Part shown: in pieces, positions 24,024 through 34,900 of the stretch
Position numbering within the stretch: position 1 is the first letter of the stretch
Layout: every line of letters begins with the position of its first letter
Source of the DNA: JADKIH01 sp049363815
Lineage (GTDB): Bacteria; Bacteroidota; Bacteroidia; AKYH767-A; 2013-40CM-41-45
Direction of reading: 5' to 3'
Assembly (NCBI GenBank): GCA_049363815.1
Contig: JBMQEM010000208.1
Location: 1-64,000 of the forward strand
DNA length: 64,000 bases
Made by a program: the position numbers and the translations under genes
Notes under the pieces: model-generated
Told to the model about the DNA's origin: nothing
The model's database searches: none
Seen by the model: the letters and a program-made list of their open reading frames with translations, nothing else

Positions 24024-26423
24024 CTATTTAATAACCGACACTTTTTTGATCACATACTTCTTATCAGAAGTGCTGATGATAAATGAATAAAGACCCGGTA
24101 AAAGATCGACTGTTTTTATTTCACCGCCAGGAACAAAACTATTTTCGATAACGGCACGACCGGTTATATCAAATATATTTAGTGTATAATTAACCGGCAA
24201 TTTTCCGATGTTAATTCTTCCGGTAGAAGGAACAGGATAAACATTCACCATCGTTCCGCTCAGTTGATCAACAGAATTGCAGACATCAACAATATACATG
24301 ACAGAATCATTGCCAGTCATTCCACTACCATCAACAACAGTTACACCAGCATAATAAATACCTGCGACAGTTGTAGGAACTGTAATGAACTGTCCAACTG
24401 ATCCATTAGTCCATGCATAACTCTGATAACCCGCACCGGCGTTAATTGTGACAAAGTCATTTACGCAGACCAGTGAATCATTTCCAAGAAAATAATTGAG
24501 TTGCAGAGAATCATAATTTGCAAGGTATGTTGTATCATTTATTGAAGTAGAGATAGTCTGGGTTAAAGTTCCGCTATTGTTCCATTGAGTAAAGAATAGT
24601 TGATCACCGCCATATGGCTGTGAGTAAGGTGCTGAGATCATCCTGTACATTCCTTCCACACTTAATACAGAGTAAGGAGTTGTAAAAGGTTGTCCATCGA
24701 GTTGAAGAGTAAGACCTGAAGGCTGGGAATTTAAGGTTATTGTTGACGTGCGCGGTAAAAGATCTACATATGATGAATCAGTCATCCCTTCGGAATCCAC
24801 AACGATAAGATATAATCTGTAAAATACATTTGCAGATTTTTCACCGGTGTTCGGAATAGTAAACGATCCCGAACCTGTTCCACCGGTCACTGTTGGACCG
24901 GGGTGAATATGTGTATCATGATGGAAAACAATCAACCATTGATAAGTGGTTGCAGATAAAACACCATCTTCCGGATCTAAGCCACTACCACTGAAATTAA
25001 TTACTTCGCCTGCGGAATAGAATGAATTGTTTAGCGGAGCACTGATCGATGCAGCAGGAGGTTGATTGGCCGTTACTGTCAGATGAGCAATTATACTTGT
25101 ATCTGATCCAAAAGAATTCGAAACTACCAGTCTGTAATTCCCTGAGTCTGCAAATGCCACATTTGAAATGGTATAATCAGGCAAGATTGCACCACCAATT
25201 GGTACATTATTATGCAACCATTGATAGTTGAGAGTTGCTGCTCCACTTGCCGTGGCTGAAAAAGTTACCGGATAATTAAGTGAAATCGTACGACTCTGTG
25301 GCTGGTTTATAATCGCAGGAGCTTGATTAACAGAATAAGCAATTTTGTAGAGTGCCTCATCATTACGTGAAAGGTAATATAGGTTTCCATCGAGACCAGT
25401 TACAATCCCAACTGAATAAGCTGCAATATTTGATGCGAAGGTCGTTCGTGTAGGCGGGTTTGTGAGCGTGATCATGTCGATCCAGTTTCCACAATAATCA
25501 ATGTAATAATACTTATCCTGATAAAGAGCCGGGTAATTTGTTGATACCGGATTAAAGAATGTACCTCCCGTAATTGCGCAACCTTGTCCCGCAGCAGTTC
25601 CATGAATATAGTTGTAATATGGATTTGTAAAATTTGTGTCTGCACTGTTACCTTCTGCAGTTGGCCAGCCAAAATTATCGCCGCCTGTTGTTGCATCATT
25701 AATTTCTTCATAGGTGATCTCACCCACATCATTGATAAACAATTTTCCAGTCCCTGGTTGAAATGAAAACGTGAACGGGTTTCTTAAACCGTAAGACCAG
25801 ACCCGTTGTCTTTTGCCGGGACCGGGAAAAGGATTATTGACCGGTACAGATCCATCAGGATTTATGCGGAGAATTTTTCCAAGATAGCTATCCAGATCCT
25901 GTGACTTATAAGAACGTCCATTCTCACCTGCAGCAATATAAAGAGTTCCATCCGGACCAAATTCAAGATGACCACCGCCATGATAGTTGGCGATCAGAGT
26001 ATCCAGTTCAAATATGGTAACTTCACTTCCGGGAATCACAGTATCGCCACTTGCTGTAAATCGGCTCACACGGTTAAAAAGACCACTCGAAATTGTATAA
26101 CAAACATATACATATTGGTTTGACGAGAAATTGGGATCAACCGCAACTCCAAGCAACCCTCTTTCACCATCTGTATTTACACTGAGTGAAAGAAATGGTT
26201 GAGATAATAATGTATCATTTTTAACAACACGAAGCAGTCCATTTTGCTGGGCCACAAAGAGTCGTCCATCAGGGACAATAGCCATAGTCGTTGGAGCGAT
26301 AATTCCACCGGCAACGAGGACCTGACTGAAACCAACAGGCAAGGTTACTGCAGCAATGACAGATTGTGAACACACGAATAGTGATAGTAACGCAGCTACT
26401 ATCAATTGATTAATATTTTTCAT
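24024..26423 (-). CDS. Secreted glucose/sorbosone dehydrogenase-like protein with Ig-like and T9SS domains
   Basis: A 799-residue exported protein. The signal peptide ends near VIAAV. Residues ~28-345 form the PQQ-type glucose/sorbosone dehydrogenase propeller (GRLFVAQQNGLLRV, ERGLLGVAVDPNF, YHGGGHLEFGPDGTLYIAAG, WSYGLRNPFTFSF, LFINDVGEITYEEIN). Residues ~370-455 are Ig-like (PQSRTISLNYPVTFSATASG). Residues ~460-565 resemble a PKD/cadherin-like segment, then a Gly-rich linker and a T9SS type A sorting domain (NVYPVPSTGRINIG onward, ending VIKKVSVIK). It probably oxidises sugars, or only binds them, at the cell surface. PQQ use is inferred from the fold. It is upstream of the SusCD regulators but has its own terminator. 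Confidence 0.87.
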   Translation of the reverse strand: MKNINQLIVAALLSLFVCSQSVIAAVTLPVGFSQVLVAGGIIAPTTMAIVPDGRLFVAQQNGLLRVVKNDTLLSQPFLSLSVNTDGERGLLGVAVDPNFSSNQYVYVCYTISSGLFNRVSRFTASGDTVIPGSEVTIFELDTLIANYHGGGHLEFGPDGTLYIAAGENGRSYKSQDLDSYLGKILRINPDGSVPVNNPFPGPGKRQRVWSYGLRNPFTFSFQPGTGKLFINDVGEITYEEINDATTGGDNFGWPTAEGNSADTNFTNPYYNYIHGTAAGQGCAITGGTFFNPVSTNYPALYQDKYYYIDYCGNWIDMITLTNPPTRTTFASNIAAYSVGIVTGLDGNLYYLSRNDEALYKIAYSVNQAPAIINQPQSRTISLNYPVTFSATASGAATLNYQWLHNNVPIGGAILPDYTISNVAFADSGNYRLVVSNSFGSDTSIIAHLTVTANQPPAASISAPLNNSFYSAGEVINFSGSGLDPEDGVLSATTYQWLIVFHHDTHIHPGPTVTGGTGSGSFTIPNTGEKSANVFYRLYLIVVDSEGMTDSSYVDLLPRTSTITLNSQPSGLTLQLDGQPFTTPYSVLSVEGMYRMISAPYSQPYGGDQLFFTQWNNSGTLTQTISTSINDTTYLANYDSLQLNYFLGNDSLVCVNDFVTINAGAGYQSYAWTNGSVGQFITVPTTVAGIYYAGVTVVDGSGMTGNDSVMYIVDVCNSVDQLSGTMVNVYPVPSTGRINIGKLPVNYTLNIFDITGRAVIENSFVPGGEIKTVDLLPGLYSFIISTSDKKYVIKKVSVIK

Positions 26424-26626
26424 CTTAAGCGGAGGGGAATTTAATTCTATTTAAATTTCAGTAATACTATTAATTATTTCTGATTTCCTATTTAAAATCC
26501 TATGCCATTCAACCGGAAATAGGTTTATTCAAACGATTTATCGGTAAAATTAGAGATATTTATAATCGCTAAAAATATTTTTATCATCAGGCAACGATTT
26601 CTTCATGAAGAGCATTATATTGGTAC

Positions 26627-27184
26627 ATGACCCAATTTGACGAGAAATTTGTTCATCAATGTAAAGCCGGTGAAAAGAAAGCTCAAAAACTGCTTTTTGA
26701 TCAGATGTATGCACCTATGTTCAGGGTCTGTATGCGTTACCTGGCCCAGCATGCAGATGCAGAAGACTGTCTGATGCTTGGTTTCATGAAAGTTTTTAAA
26801 AACCTCCACTCCTTCCATTACAATGGAGAAAATAGTCTGAAAGTTTGGGTGAGAAAGATCATGGTAAATGAAGCGCTGATGCTCATCCGAAAAAAACGGA
26901 ATTTATTATTTGTTGTCGAAGAAAATATTGTAGAGATTCCAATGCAGGCAGAAATAATAAATTCAATGGAGGCAGAAGAATTAAATTATCATATAATGCA
27001 ACTGCCCTCCGGTTACAGGACTGTCTTTAACCTGAATGTAATTGAAGGTTACGATCACAAGGAAATTGCAGAACTTCTGAATATAAGTGAAGTTACGAGC
27101 CGGACACAACTGTCGAAAGCGAAAGGAAAATTGAGGGATATGATCAATCAAACATCGAAGAGCTATGGAAAACAGGGAGAATAA
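26627..27184 (+). CDS. ECF RNA polymerase sigma factor
   Basis: A 185-residue sigma-70 family factor of the extracytoplasmic-function type. Region 2 spans ~20-90 (LFDQMYAPMFRVCMRYL, DAEDCLMLGFMKVFKNLHSF, LKVWVRKIMVNEAL). Region 4 spans ~120-175 (LPSGYRTVFNLNVIEGYDHK, EIAELLNISEVTSRTQLSKA). It is divergent from the sugar-dehydrogenase-like gene. The next gene overlaps it by 20 bases and encodes a membrane protein with the layout of an anti-sigma factor, so activity is probably controlled by release from the membrane. Confidence 0.93.
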   Translation: MTQFDEKFVHQCKAGEKKAQKLLFDQMYAPMFRVCMRYLAQHADAEDCLMLGFMKVFKNLHSFHYNGENSLKVWVRKIMVNEALMLIRKKRNLLFVVEENIVEIPMQAEIINSMEAEELNYHIMQLPSGYRTVFNLNVIEGYDHKEIAELLNISEVTSRTQLSKAKGKLRDMINQTSKSYGKQGE

Positions 27185-27842
27185 ATTAATTGCAGATAAG
27201 ATCAATTCTCTGGAAAATTTACCCGAGGGATACAATCCGAATCTGGAAGCAAAATGGGCTTTACTTCAATCCGAAGAAAAGGAATCAAAAGGTATTATAT
27301 ACTTCTTTTCAAAGAACAGGTTAAAAATTGCTGCAATATTTTTAATTGCCTTTTTAAGCACGGTCTATATGGTCATAAAATTAAAAAATACTTCAACAGA
27401 GTTTTCAGATGTTAGTCCGGTAGTCTCACCATCCATTGAATCAAAGACTTTTGATCAAAAGACCGCATTGCCTCGTATGTCTACTTTGCAAAAGCCTACT
27501 GAAAAGCGGACTACCGGTACCACTTTTCATACAAAGCCTGTTGAGAAGAAAAATAATCCTGATGTTGTTTTAGATAATTCACTTCCTGAAGAACAAATTT
27601 CATTTCAGGAAAACGTGAGAGCTGAAATTTTACCGCTGGAGGAAACTGTTCTTGCAAAGACTGAAAATAAAAAGTCGCGGCAAAGATATATTCAGATGGA
27701 TTTTGATGATGAAATAAATTCCGGCAATGACAAAAACACTTTTGCACAAGGGTTTCAGTTTCGGCTAGGGATCAAAAACATGAATCCAATAAACCGGAAT
27801 TCGGACAACAATACAAATTTAACACTGAAGCGTAATTTCTAA
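27165..27842 (+). CDS. Single-pass membrane protein, likely anti-sigma factor
   Basis: A 225-residue protein with a short cytoplasmic N-terminus (~1-55), one transmembrane helix (~58-76, IAAIFLIAFLSTVYMVI) and a long, low-complexity periplasmic tail rich in Lys, Thr and Glu. The first 50 residues (NKLIADKINSLENLPEGYNP, NLEAKWALL) resemble the start of many Bacteroidota anti-sigma proteins, but there is no zinc-binding HxxxCxxC motif. The start lies within the sigma-factor gene, indicating translational coupling. Context supports a partner of the sigma factor; sequence alone does not prove it. Confidence 0.6.
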   Translation: MENRENKLIADKINSLENLPEGYNPNLEAKWALLQSEEKESKGIIYFFSKNRLKIAAIFLIAFLSTVYMVIKLKNTSTEFSDVSPVVSPSIESKTFDQKTALPRMSTLQKPTEKRTTGTTFHTKPVEKKNNPDVVLDNSLPEEQISFQENVRAEILPLEETVLAKTENKKSRQRYIQMDFDDEINSGNDKNTFAQGFQFRLGIKNMNPINRNSDNNTNLTLKRNF

Positions 27843-27861
27843 ATAACAACAAATCCTTAAT

Positions 27862-28890
27862 ATGAAAAAACTACTGCTAATTGCTTTATGGGCTTGCTAT
27901 GCCATGACATCAGATGTGAAAGCCCAATATTATCTTGATGAGGACAAAGCTGAATGGAATAATAAAGAAAAGGACACCATCAGAATCAATCCTTCAGGTG
28001 AAATCACCATTATTCTCATAGGAAAAAACAAAAAAGGTTTACACAGATATGAGAATGCCGACTCCCTGATCCAGTTATTTCTTGCTGATATTGATAAAGC
28101 AATTAAAAACTCATCTTACCCTACTGAAACCAGGTTAACCTATTATTTTGTCAGTGCAAACGGCAAACGCAGATTAAAGGCTGAGAATTCCGATTATGGA
28201 GGCCAGACTATTGATGTTGAAAAAGAAAGATGGTCACTTTCAAATGGTATTCAACCATATGAATATATTATTTATGCATTTGAAAATAATTATGAAATGT
28301 ATATTTATTTAAAGGACCCTTCACTACTAACAACATTGTCACAGATCAGAATTAAAGATGCGCTTGCAGCAGCAATTGAAAATAAAAAAGTCATTAATCA
28401 AAGTACGCGGATAGAAATTGAAAAAACGAATGAACACTGGATGATCAAAAACCATGGGCGTGACAAGACCGACTATCTTGAACTTTCGCCTTCATTCGGA
28501 CTAACTTTAGTAGGGAACCGATGGAGTCCATTTGCTTCATTTAACCTGAATCTGATCTTCGACAATAAATATTCAATTCCATTTCTTAAAACAGGAGTAA
28601 GTTATGGGATCAGCTCCTTTGCTGACTGGTCAACAGAAAAATTCACAAACCTGAATATGGTAGCATCCTATGACTTCAAAGTGATGACAAATATATCAGG
28701 AGCCGAACCAAAATGGGTAGGTCTGCAGGCAGGATTTATGAAATCATATGAAAAGACCGGACCGTTGCATAATAAATTTAAAACAGGATTTGTTGTAGAA
28801 GGTTTTGGTGGATTTGGCTTTAGTCTGGATGTAATTTATCTTAAGAACCAGGATTCTATTTATGGGTTGACGGTGAAGATGCCTTTTTGA
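27862..28890 (+). CDS. Exported protein, probable outer-membrane beta-barrel, in the sigma-factor operon
   Basis: A 342-residue protein that I do not recognise as a named family. A signal peptide (MKKLLLIALWACYAMTSDVK, then AQ) is followed by a ~190-residue soluble part (NPSGEITIILIGKNKKG, TRLTYYFVSANGKRRL). From ~205 on, alternating hydrophobic strands appear (LELSPSFGLTLVGNRWSPFA, FKTGFVVEGFGGFGFSLDV), ending in VKMPF with a terminal Phe, as outer-membrane barrels do. It lies 19 bases after the putative anti-sigma gene, so it may be the sensor or the main target of that sigma factor. It is followed by a bidirectional terminator. Confidence 0.6.
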   Translation: MKKLLLIALWACYAMTSDVKAQYYLDEDKAEWNNKEKDTIRINPSGEITIILIGKNKKGLHRYENADSLIQLFLADIDKAIKNSSYPTETRLTYYFVSANGKRRLKAENSDYGGQTIDVEKERWSLSNGIQPYEYIIYAFENNYEMYIYLKDPSLLTTLSQIRIKDALAAAIENKKVINQSTRIEIEKTNEHWMIKNHGRDKTDYLELSPSFGLTLVGNRWSPFASFNLNLIFDNKYSIPFLKTGVSYGISSFADWSTEKFTNLNMVASYDFKVMTNISGAEPKWVGLQAGFMKSYEKTGPLHNKFKTGFVVEGFGGFGFSLDVIYLKNQDSIYGLTVKMPF

Positions 28891-28933
28891 AATGCAAAAT
28901 ACATCCTTGATTTTAAGGTATAACTTAGAATCA

Positions 28934-28982
28934 AAAAAGGTCTTTCGAGGATGACCAACTGTCATGCTCAAAAGACCTTTTT
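28934..28982. terminator. Bidirectional terminator between convergent operons
   Basis: AAAAAGGTCTTT (28934-28945) pairs perfectly with AAAGACCTTTTT (28971-28982); A and T tracts at either end let it serve both the sigma-factor operon and the opposing glucan synthase gene. Confidence 0.8.
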
Positions 28983-28999
28983 GCAATTTGAAATTTCTT

Positions 29000-31900
29000 C
29001 TACAATTTCCCTCTATATAAAACAATCTTCACCTCATGCGTCGCCCCATCGTCAACCAAATCTATCTTATTATTATCGAAAGCGATATTGTTTTCTTTTA
29101 CTGTCATCTCGCCTACTCCACTATCCTGAGTAAATGAAATGTTGTAAACAGAAGTTTTGTAACGGTAGTGAATTTTAAATGACCCCCATTCTGCAGGAAC
29201 ACACGGAACAAAAGAAAGTTTATCGCCTTCTTTTCTCAGTCCGAAGAAATGATCTGTGATCAGCTGATTCATCCATCCTGCAGAACCGGTGTACCACGTC
29301 CAGCCGCCATGACCTTCATGTGGTGAAACAGCGTATACATCACCTGCCATCACATATGGTTCTACTTTGTATGTTGCAATTTCTTCCGGTGTCCGGCCAT
29401 GATTGATCGGATTGATCATTTTAAATAACTCCCACGCTTTTTCAGAATCACCAAGTTTTGTCCATGCAATGATCATCCAAATTGCAGCATGAGAATATTG
29501 ACCGCCATTCTCCCGAACTCCGGCAACATAGCCTTTGATATATCCGGGATTAGTTACTGATTTATCAAATGCAGGATCCAGAAGACAAATAATATTATCT
29601 TTCTTATTTACCAGTCTCGCGTAAGCAGAATTCATTGCTGTAAGCGCGCGGGTTTTATCTGCAACTCCTGAAATAACAGACCAGCTTTGTGATAACGAAT
29701 CGATCTGACATTCATCGTTAAGATGTGAGCCGAGCGGAGTTCCGTCATCAAAGTACGCACGACGATACCACTCTCCATCCCATGCATTCTTTTCTATATT
29801 CACTTTTAACTTTTCAGCTTCATCTTTACATTGTTCAGCAAATCCTAAATCCTGATGACTTTGAGCGATCTCGATAAAGTTCATACAGATGTCATAGATA
29901 AAGAAGCCCAACCATACACTTTCGCCTTTTCCATGTTTACCAACCTGATCCATACCATCATTCCAGTCACCACTTCCGATCAAAGGCAAACCATGTTCAC
30001 CATATCTGAAACCATATTGAATAGCTTTTACACAATGGTCGTACAATGATGCACGTTGCATTGATTGAATTGGAAGATCATAGTATGATTCTTCTTCATG
30101 ATTAAGATGTCTGCCTTCGAGATATGAAATCATTTCATCCAGGATCTTGTCGTCTCCAGTTTGTTTGATATAACGAATTGTTACATAAGGCAACCATAAG
30201 AAGTCATCCGAGCAACGAGTTCTCACACCACGCCCTGTAGGAGGATGCCACCAATGCTGCACATCTCCTTCTTTGAACTGCCGCGATGCTGCAAGTAAGA
30301 TCTGTTCGCGTGCCAGTTCCGGTTGTGCATGCAGGAGTGAAAGTACATCCTGCAATTGATCTCTGAAACCGAAGGCACCACCTGATTGATAATAACCACT
30401 TCTTCCCCATAAGCGGGATGACAATGTCTGATAGGTGATCCAGTAATTAGCGATGATATTCGTTGCATCATCCGGAGTCTGAACTTGCATTGCCTCCAAA
30501 GTCTTTTTCCAGAAGTCACGCACTCTCTGCAATGCAGTTGCTGCTTTATCACTTCCTTTGAAATTCTTAATAAGATTCAAGGCATCATTGATATCGGTTC
30601 CTGTTCCCAATCTGAAAATGATCTCTTTTTCTTCGCCTTCATCTAATTCAAAATTGATCTGAATAGCAGCACAAGGATCATAACCTGCACCAAGTTTTCC
30701 GGAGAGTTTTACTTTACTCATCGCATCAGGATTTTGCAGTGACTGATTTCTTCCTATGAATTCAGCTCTGTCTGATGTGAATGTTTTCTTCCGTTCATCC
30801 ACATCAAAGAAAGTAACGCGTCCCGGGAATTCAGTATTGTATGGATTCTTTGCGATCAATGCCCCCGAAACAGTATCAAGTTCACTGAAAATGTGCATTG
30901 CGTTTTTCGGACGCATGTCTCCCATTACCCATTCAGTATATCCTGTTGCAGAAAGTTTACGCGGCCTTCCGGAAGCATTTTTGACCTTCAGCACAGTAAA
31001 CTTCACGGCACTTTCAATATCTACATAGACCCACATTTCCGATTGAATACCTTCTTCTGAATATTCAAAAACACTATAGCCCATTCCATGACGGACGGTA
31101 TATGATGAATTTCCCGGGCGCGGTAACAATGTTGTAGACCAGAAACGACCCGATTCTTCATCCCGCAAATAAAATACTTCACCTCCAATATCACTGATTG
31201 GATCATTGTTCCATGGAGTCAACCGATATTCGTGGGCATTCTCTGCCCAAGTATAGGCCTGACCACTTTCTGAAACGACCGTACCGAATTTCGGATTGGC
31301 AATTACATTTGACCATGGAGCCGGAGTCCTTAATTTATTGTGAACTGAAATAATGTATTCACTTCCATCCTGAGAAAATCCACCAAGTCCATTAAAGAAC
31401 TTCAATCCTTTCGGCTGAGTGATGAGATTATTTTGTGTATCAGGAGGAATGGTTGTTACAAGCGCAGGAATATTCAGTTTTGCTGCTGCTTTACGATCAA
31501 GATGATCCTGAAGTGTCCCTTCTTCATCGCTAAGAATAACCCGTGCAACTGTCTGGAACAAAATTCTGTCTTCATTGGAGATCTGATCAGAAGCGCGGAC
31601 AAAAATTCCACCCGGCTTATCTGCAACCTCTGTAGCGATCAATGCCTGGATCTGATTCTGTAATAGCTGACGGTAGCCGCCATGATCTTCATTCCAGATC
31701 ACAAGATCAACTTTCAGTCCTTTCAACTGCCAGTAGTTATGCGCTTGAATCAATTGCTTTACCAATTGAACATTTTCCTGATCTGCAACTTTCAACAATA
31801 CAATAGGAAGATCTCCCGAAATAGAATAACCCCACAGGCCAGATTGACCACGTTGGTTCTTAATTAATATAGCCGGATTTGCACGTAAAAATGAATTAGC

Positions 31901-34900
31901 AAAAATCACCGATCCGGCTAACCTGCTGTACAATTGTGTGTCAGATTCAGTAGCATTGATATGGCGGAGTACTACCTGATTATGCGTCCATGCCAGTTCA
32001 AAGATCCTGTCTTTATGATGATGATCCTGATATTTTTCTATTAACGACTGACAAATCTCTCTGTTTTCTCCTATACCAATTATAAAATCAATCGATACGC
32101 TTTGTCTCGGACGTAGAGTAACCTTGTAACGGATAGCAACAACTGGATCAAGGACAGAACCTTCGCTTCCAGACAGAGGTCCGGAATTTTGCATAGCGAT
32201 AGGATTAGCGGGGGTATTTCCGCGACCTACAAATTTGTTTCTGCTTGTCTCATATGAAACCTGCTCTACACGCACACCTTCGGCACACATCATATGGAAC
32301 ATAAACGGCGGATGTTCGCTTACAGAACGAGGACGGCGTGTACATATAATTGCATTATTTGATTTCTGAATTTCTGTCTGCACAAATAAATTACTGTAAG
32401 CTGGCGCCATTGCATCAGAAGCAGCAGAAGCCAGCACAACTTCAGAATAACTTGTGATCTCAAGGGTTCTTACCTGATCAGAGTGATTCGAAAGATTTAA
32501 TCTTCGCATTTCGATATCATCTTCAGGAGATACCACTATTTCAGTATGTGTTTCGATACGGTTCAATGATCCTCTGAAATCAGCACGGCTCTGAGAAAAA
32601 GCTACTTCATAATTTTTTACTTTTCTCAGGCTTGGCTGAAATGTAGAAGACCAGAAAACATCATTATCGAGATCCCGGATGTAACAGAAATTTCCCCAGT
32701 TGTCACAAGTAGCATCTTCACGCCATCTGGTAACAGCAAGATCTTTCCACCGACTATATCCACCGCCTGAATTTGTCACCATCACGTGATACCTTCCATT
32801 CGACAACAGCTGAACTTCAGGAATCGGAGTGTTAGGAGTCTTTAAAACACGCACTTCTGATCCGTCTTTTGCAAAATTCTTATCTGTTGTCGGTGCAGTG
32901 TGTGCATAATAAGATGTCGCTTTCGGAATTCTTTCCTGCAAAAGCAAAAGACTTGCTTTGAATCGTGGTTCAGCTTCAAAGCGTCTTTGCATTGGCTGAT
33001 TTAAAAGCAGATAAGCAAATGAAAGTAAACTCATCCCCTGGTGGTGGGCCATGTATGAATAGATGATAGCATTTGATTGTCCTCGTGGTAATCTTGCAGG
33101 AGTATAATCAACAGCTTCATAAAAACCGAAATCACCTTCGAAACCTTCACTCGTCATCAGTTCAAGATTCTTGCAAGACTTCTCCGGCTCTACCATCAAT
33201 GCCATAGCAGTCGCATAAGGGGCAATTACAAGTTCTTCACCTAAGCCTCGCTTCAATCCGAGTCCCGGTGTACCAAAAGCATGATATTGATAATTTGAAT
33301 TTATATCTGTCAGGTTATATCCGGATTCAGAATTTCCCCACGGAACACCTCTCTGGTTTCCATACTCGATCTGTCGTGCAACGGAAGTCTTATAGGTTCG
33401 GTCGAGTAATGTATTTTCATAATTCGGCATTACCAGAAGTGGCATTAAATATTCGAACATTGATCCGCTCCACGACAGCAATACAGGTTTACGTCCTGGA
33501 TTAGAAACCAACCTACCGAGTGCAAACCAGCTTTCTTCCGGAATCTTACCTTGTGCAATACCTACAAAAGTTGCCAGTCTGCTTTCAGATGCAAGCAGGT
33601 CATAAAAACTCGGATCAAGTTGATATTCATCAGGCTTATAACCGATCGTGAATAATTGTTTTGATTTATCGTAAAGAAAATCCCATTCAACATTTGACAG
33701 TTCATCACATTCAAAGATCTGATCATCGATCATTGATATTCTGGCATCGGCAAGATTTCCTGATTCCTCAAGTGCGATCAGGAATGAGTCCAGCCATGCA
33801 TTCTCTTCTGCTGTAGCCTCAGCTCTTCTCGCTTTAATTTCTCTCGGCAGGTAAATTGAAATTTTTGAGATCTCTACCAGAGATGGATTTCGTGTTTCAA
33901 TCAGGTTCTTCAGATTCTCAGGTGCATTTTCAAGAAGATACCATGGTTTCAGCACCAACATATTCTCCTGAATACCTTCGATCTGTTCGATCAACATTTT
34001 TCTCCACCACTCAGCGAATGAATTGGTTCCGGAATTTATTCCTGAAAGCGCTTGTTCTAATTTTTCTGTAATTTCTATTAACCGTTGTTTGTTTTCAGAC
34101 AACGATTGATCAGGTGAATTATATGCAGCTTCAATAGCATCCCGCAATGGACTAAACTTGCTTTTATCGTTGTCTTCAATCCGCTCAAGCAAGACCATCA
34201 AAGTATCCCTTAATCCGAGATAGATCTTTGGTTCAAAAATTTTCTGGTCAAGAATTTCCAAAAATCCCTGGCGAAGTGTCAGCAAATGACCAACGAGATT
34301 ACCATTATCAACTGTTGAAATATACTTAGGCATCAGTGGATCAAGAGATACTGTATCGTACCAGTTATACAAATGACCGTTGTGCTTTGGTAATATATTC
34401 AGGGTGTCAAAAGTATGCTGTGTCCTTGTCAACATTCTGCTGACAGACATATATCCAAAATCGACAGCGGTAAGATTTGATAAAAGATAAAGTCCGATGT
34501 TGGTTGGTGATGTTCTGTGAGCAATTACCGGAGCAGGTTTTTCCTGAAAATTATCCGGTGGCAACCAGTTGTCTTCTTCCGTAACATATTTTTCGAAGAA
34601 TCCCCAGGTCTTTCTGGAGAGTACTCTCAGGTAAAGTATCTGATCTTCTGAAAGAGCACTTGATTGCCGGGAGATCGGACGACTCATCCACCATGTTACC
34701 AATGGCGCAGATAACCAAAGTAAAAGAATAGGAATAGCAATTGCAATTCTTTCCGGAGCAGTAATCAAAAGAATATAGAATGCTCCAAGAGCAAGAGCCG
34801 GCTCAAACCACATCGAAGCGAAAGAAGCTGCAAGACTTGCAGGATTCATTTTCTCTTCCACTGCTGATGGGTTCCATTCGAGCAACTTCTTATGCGAGAT

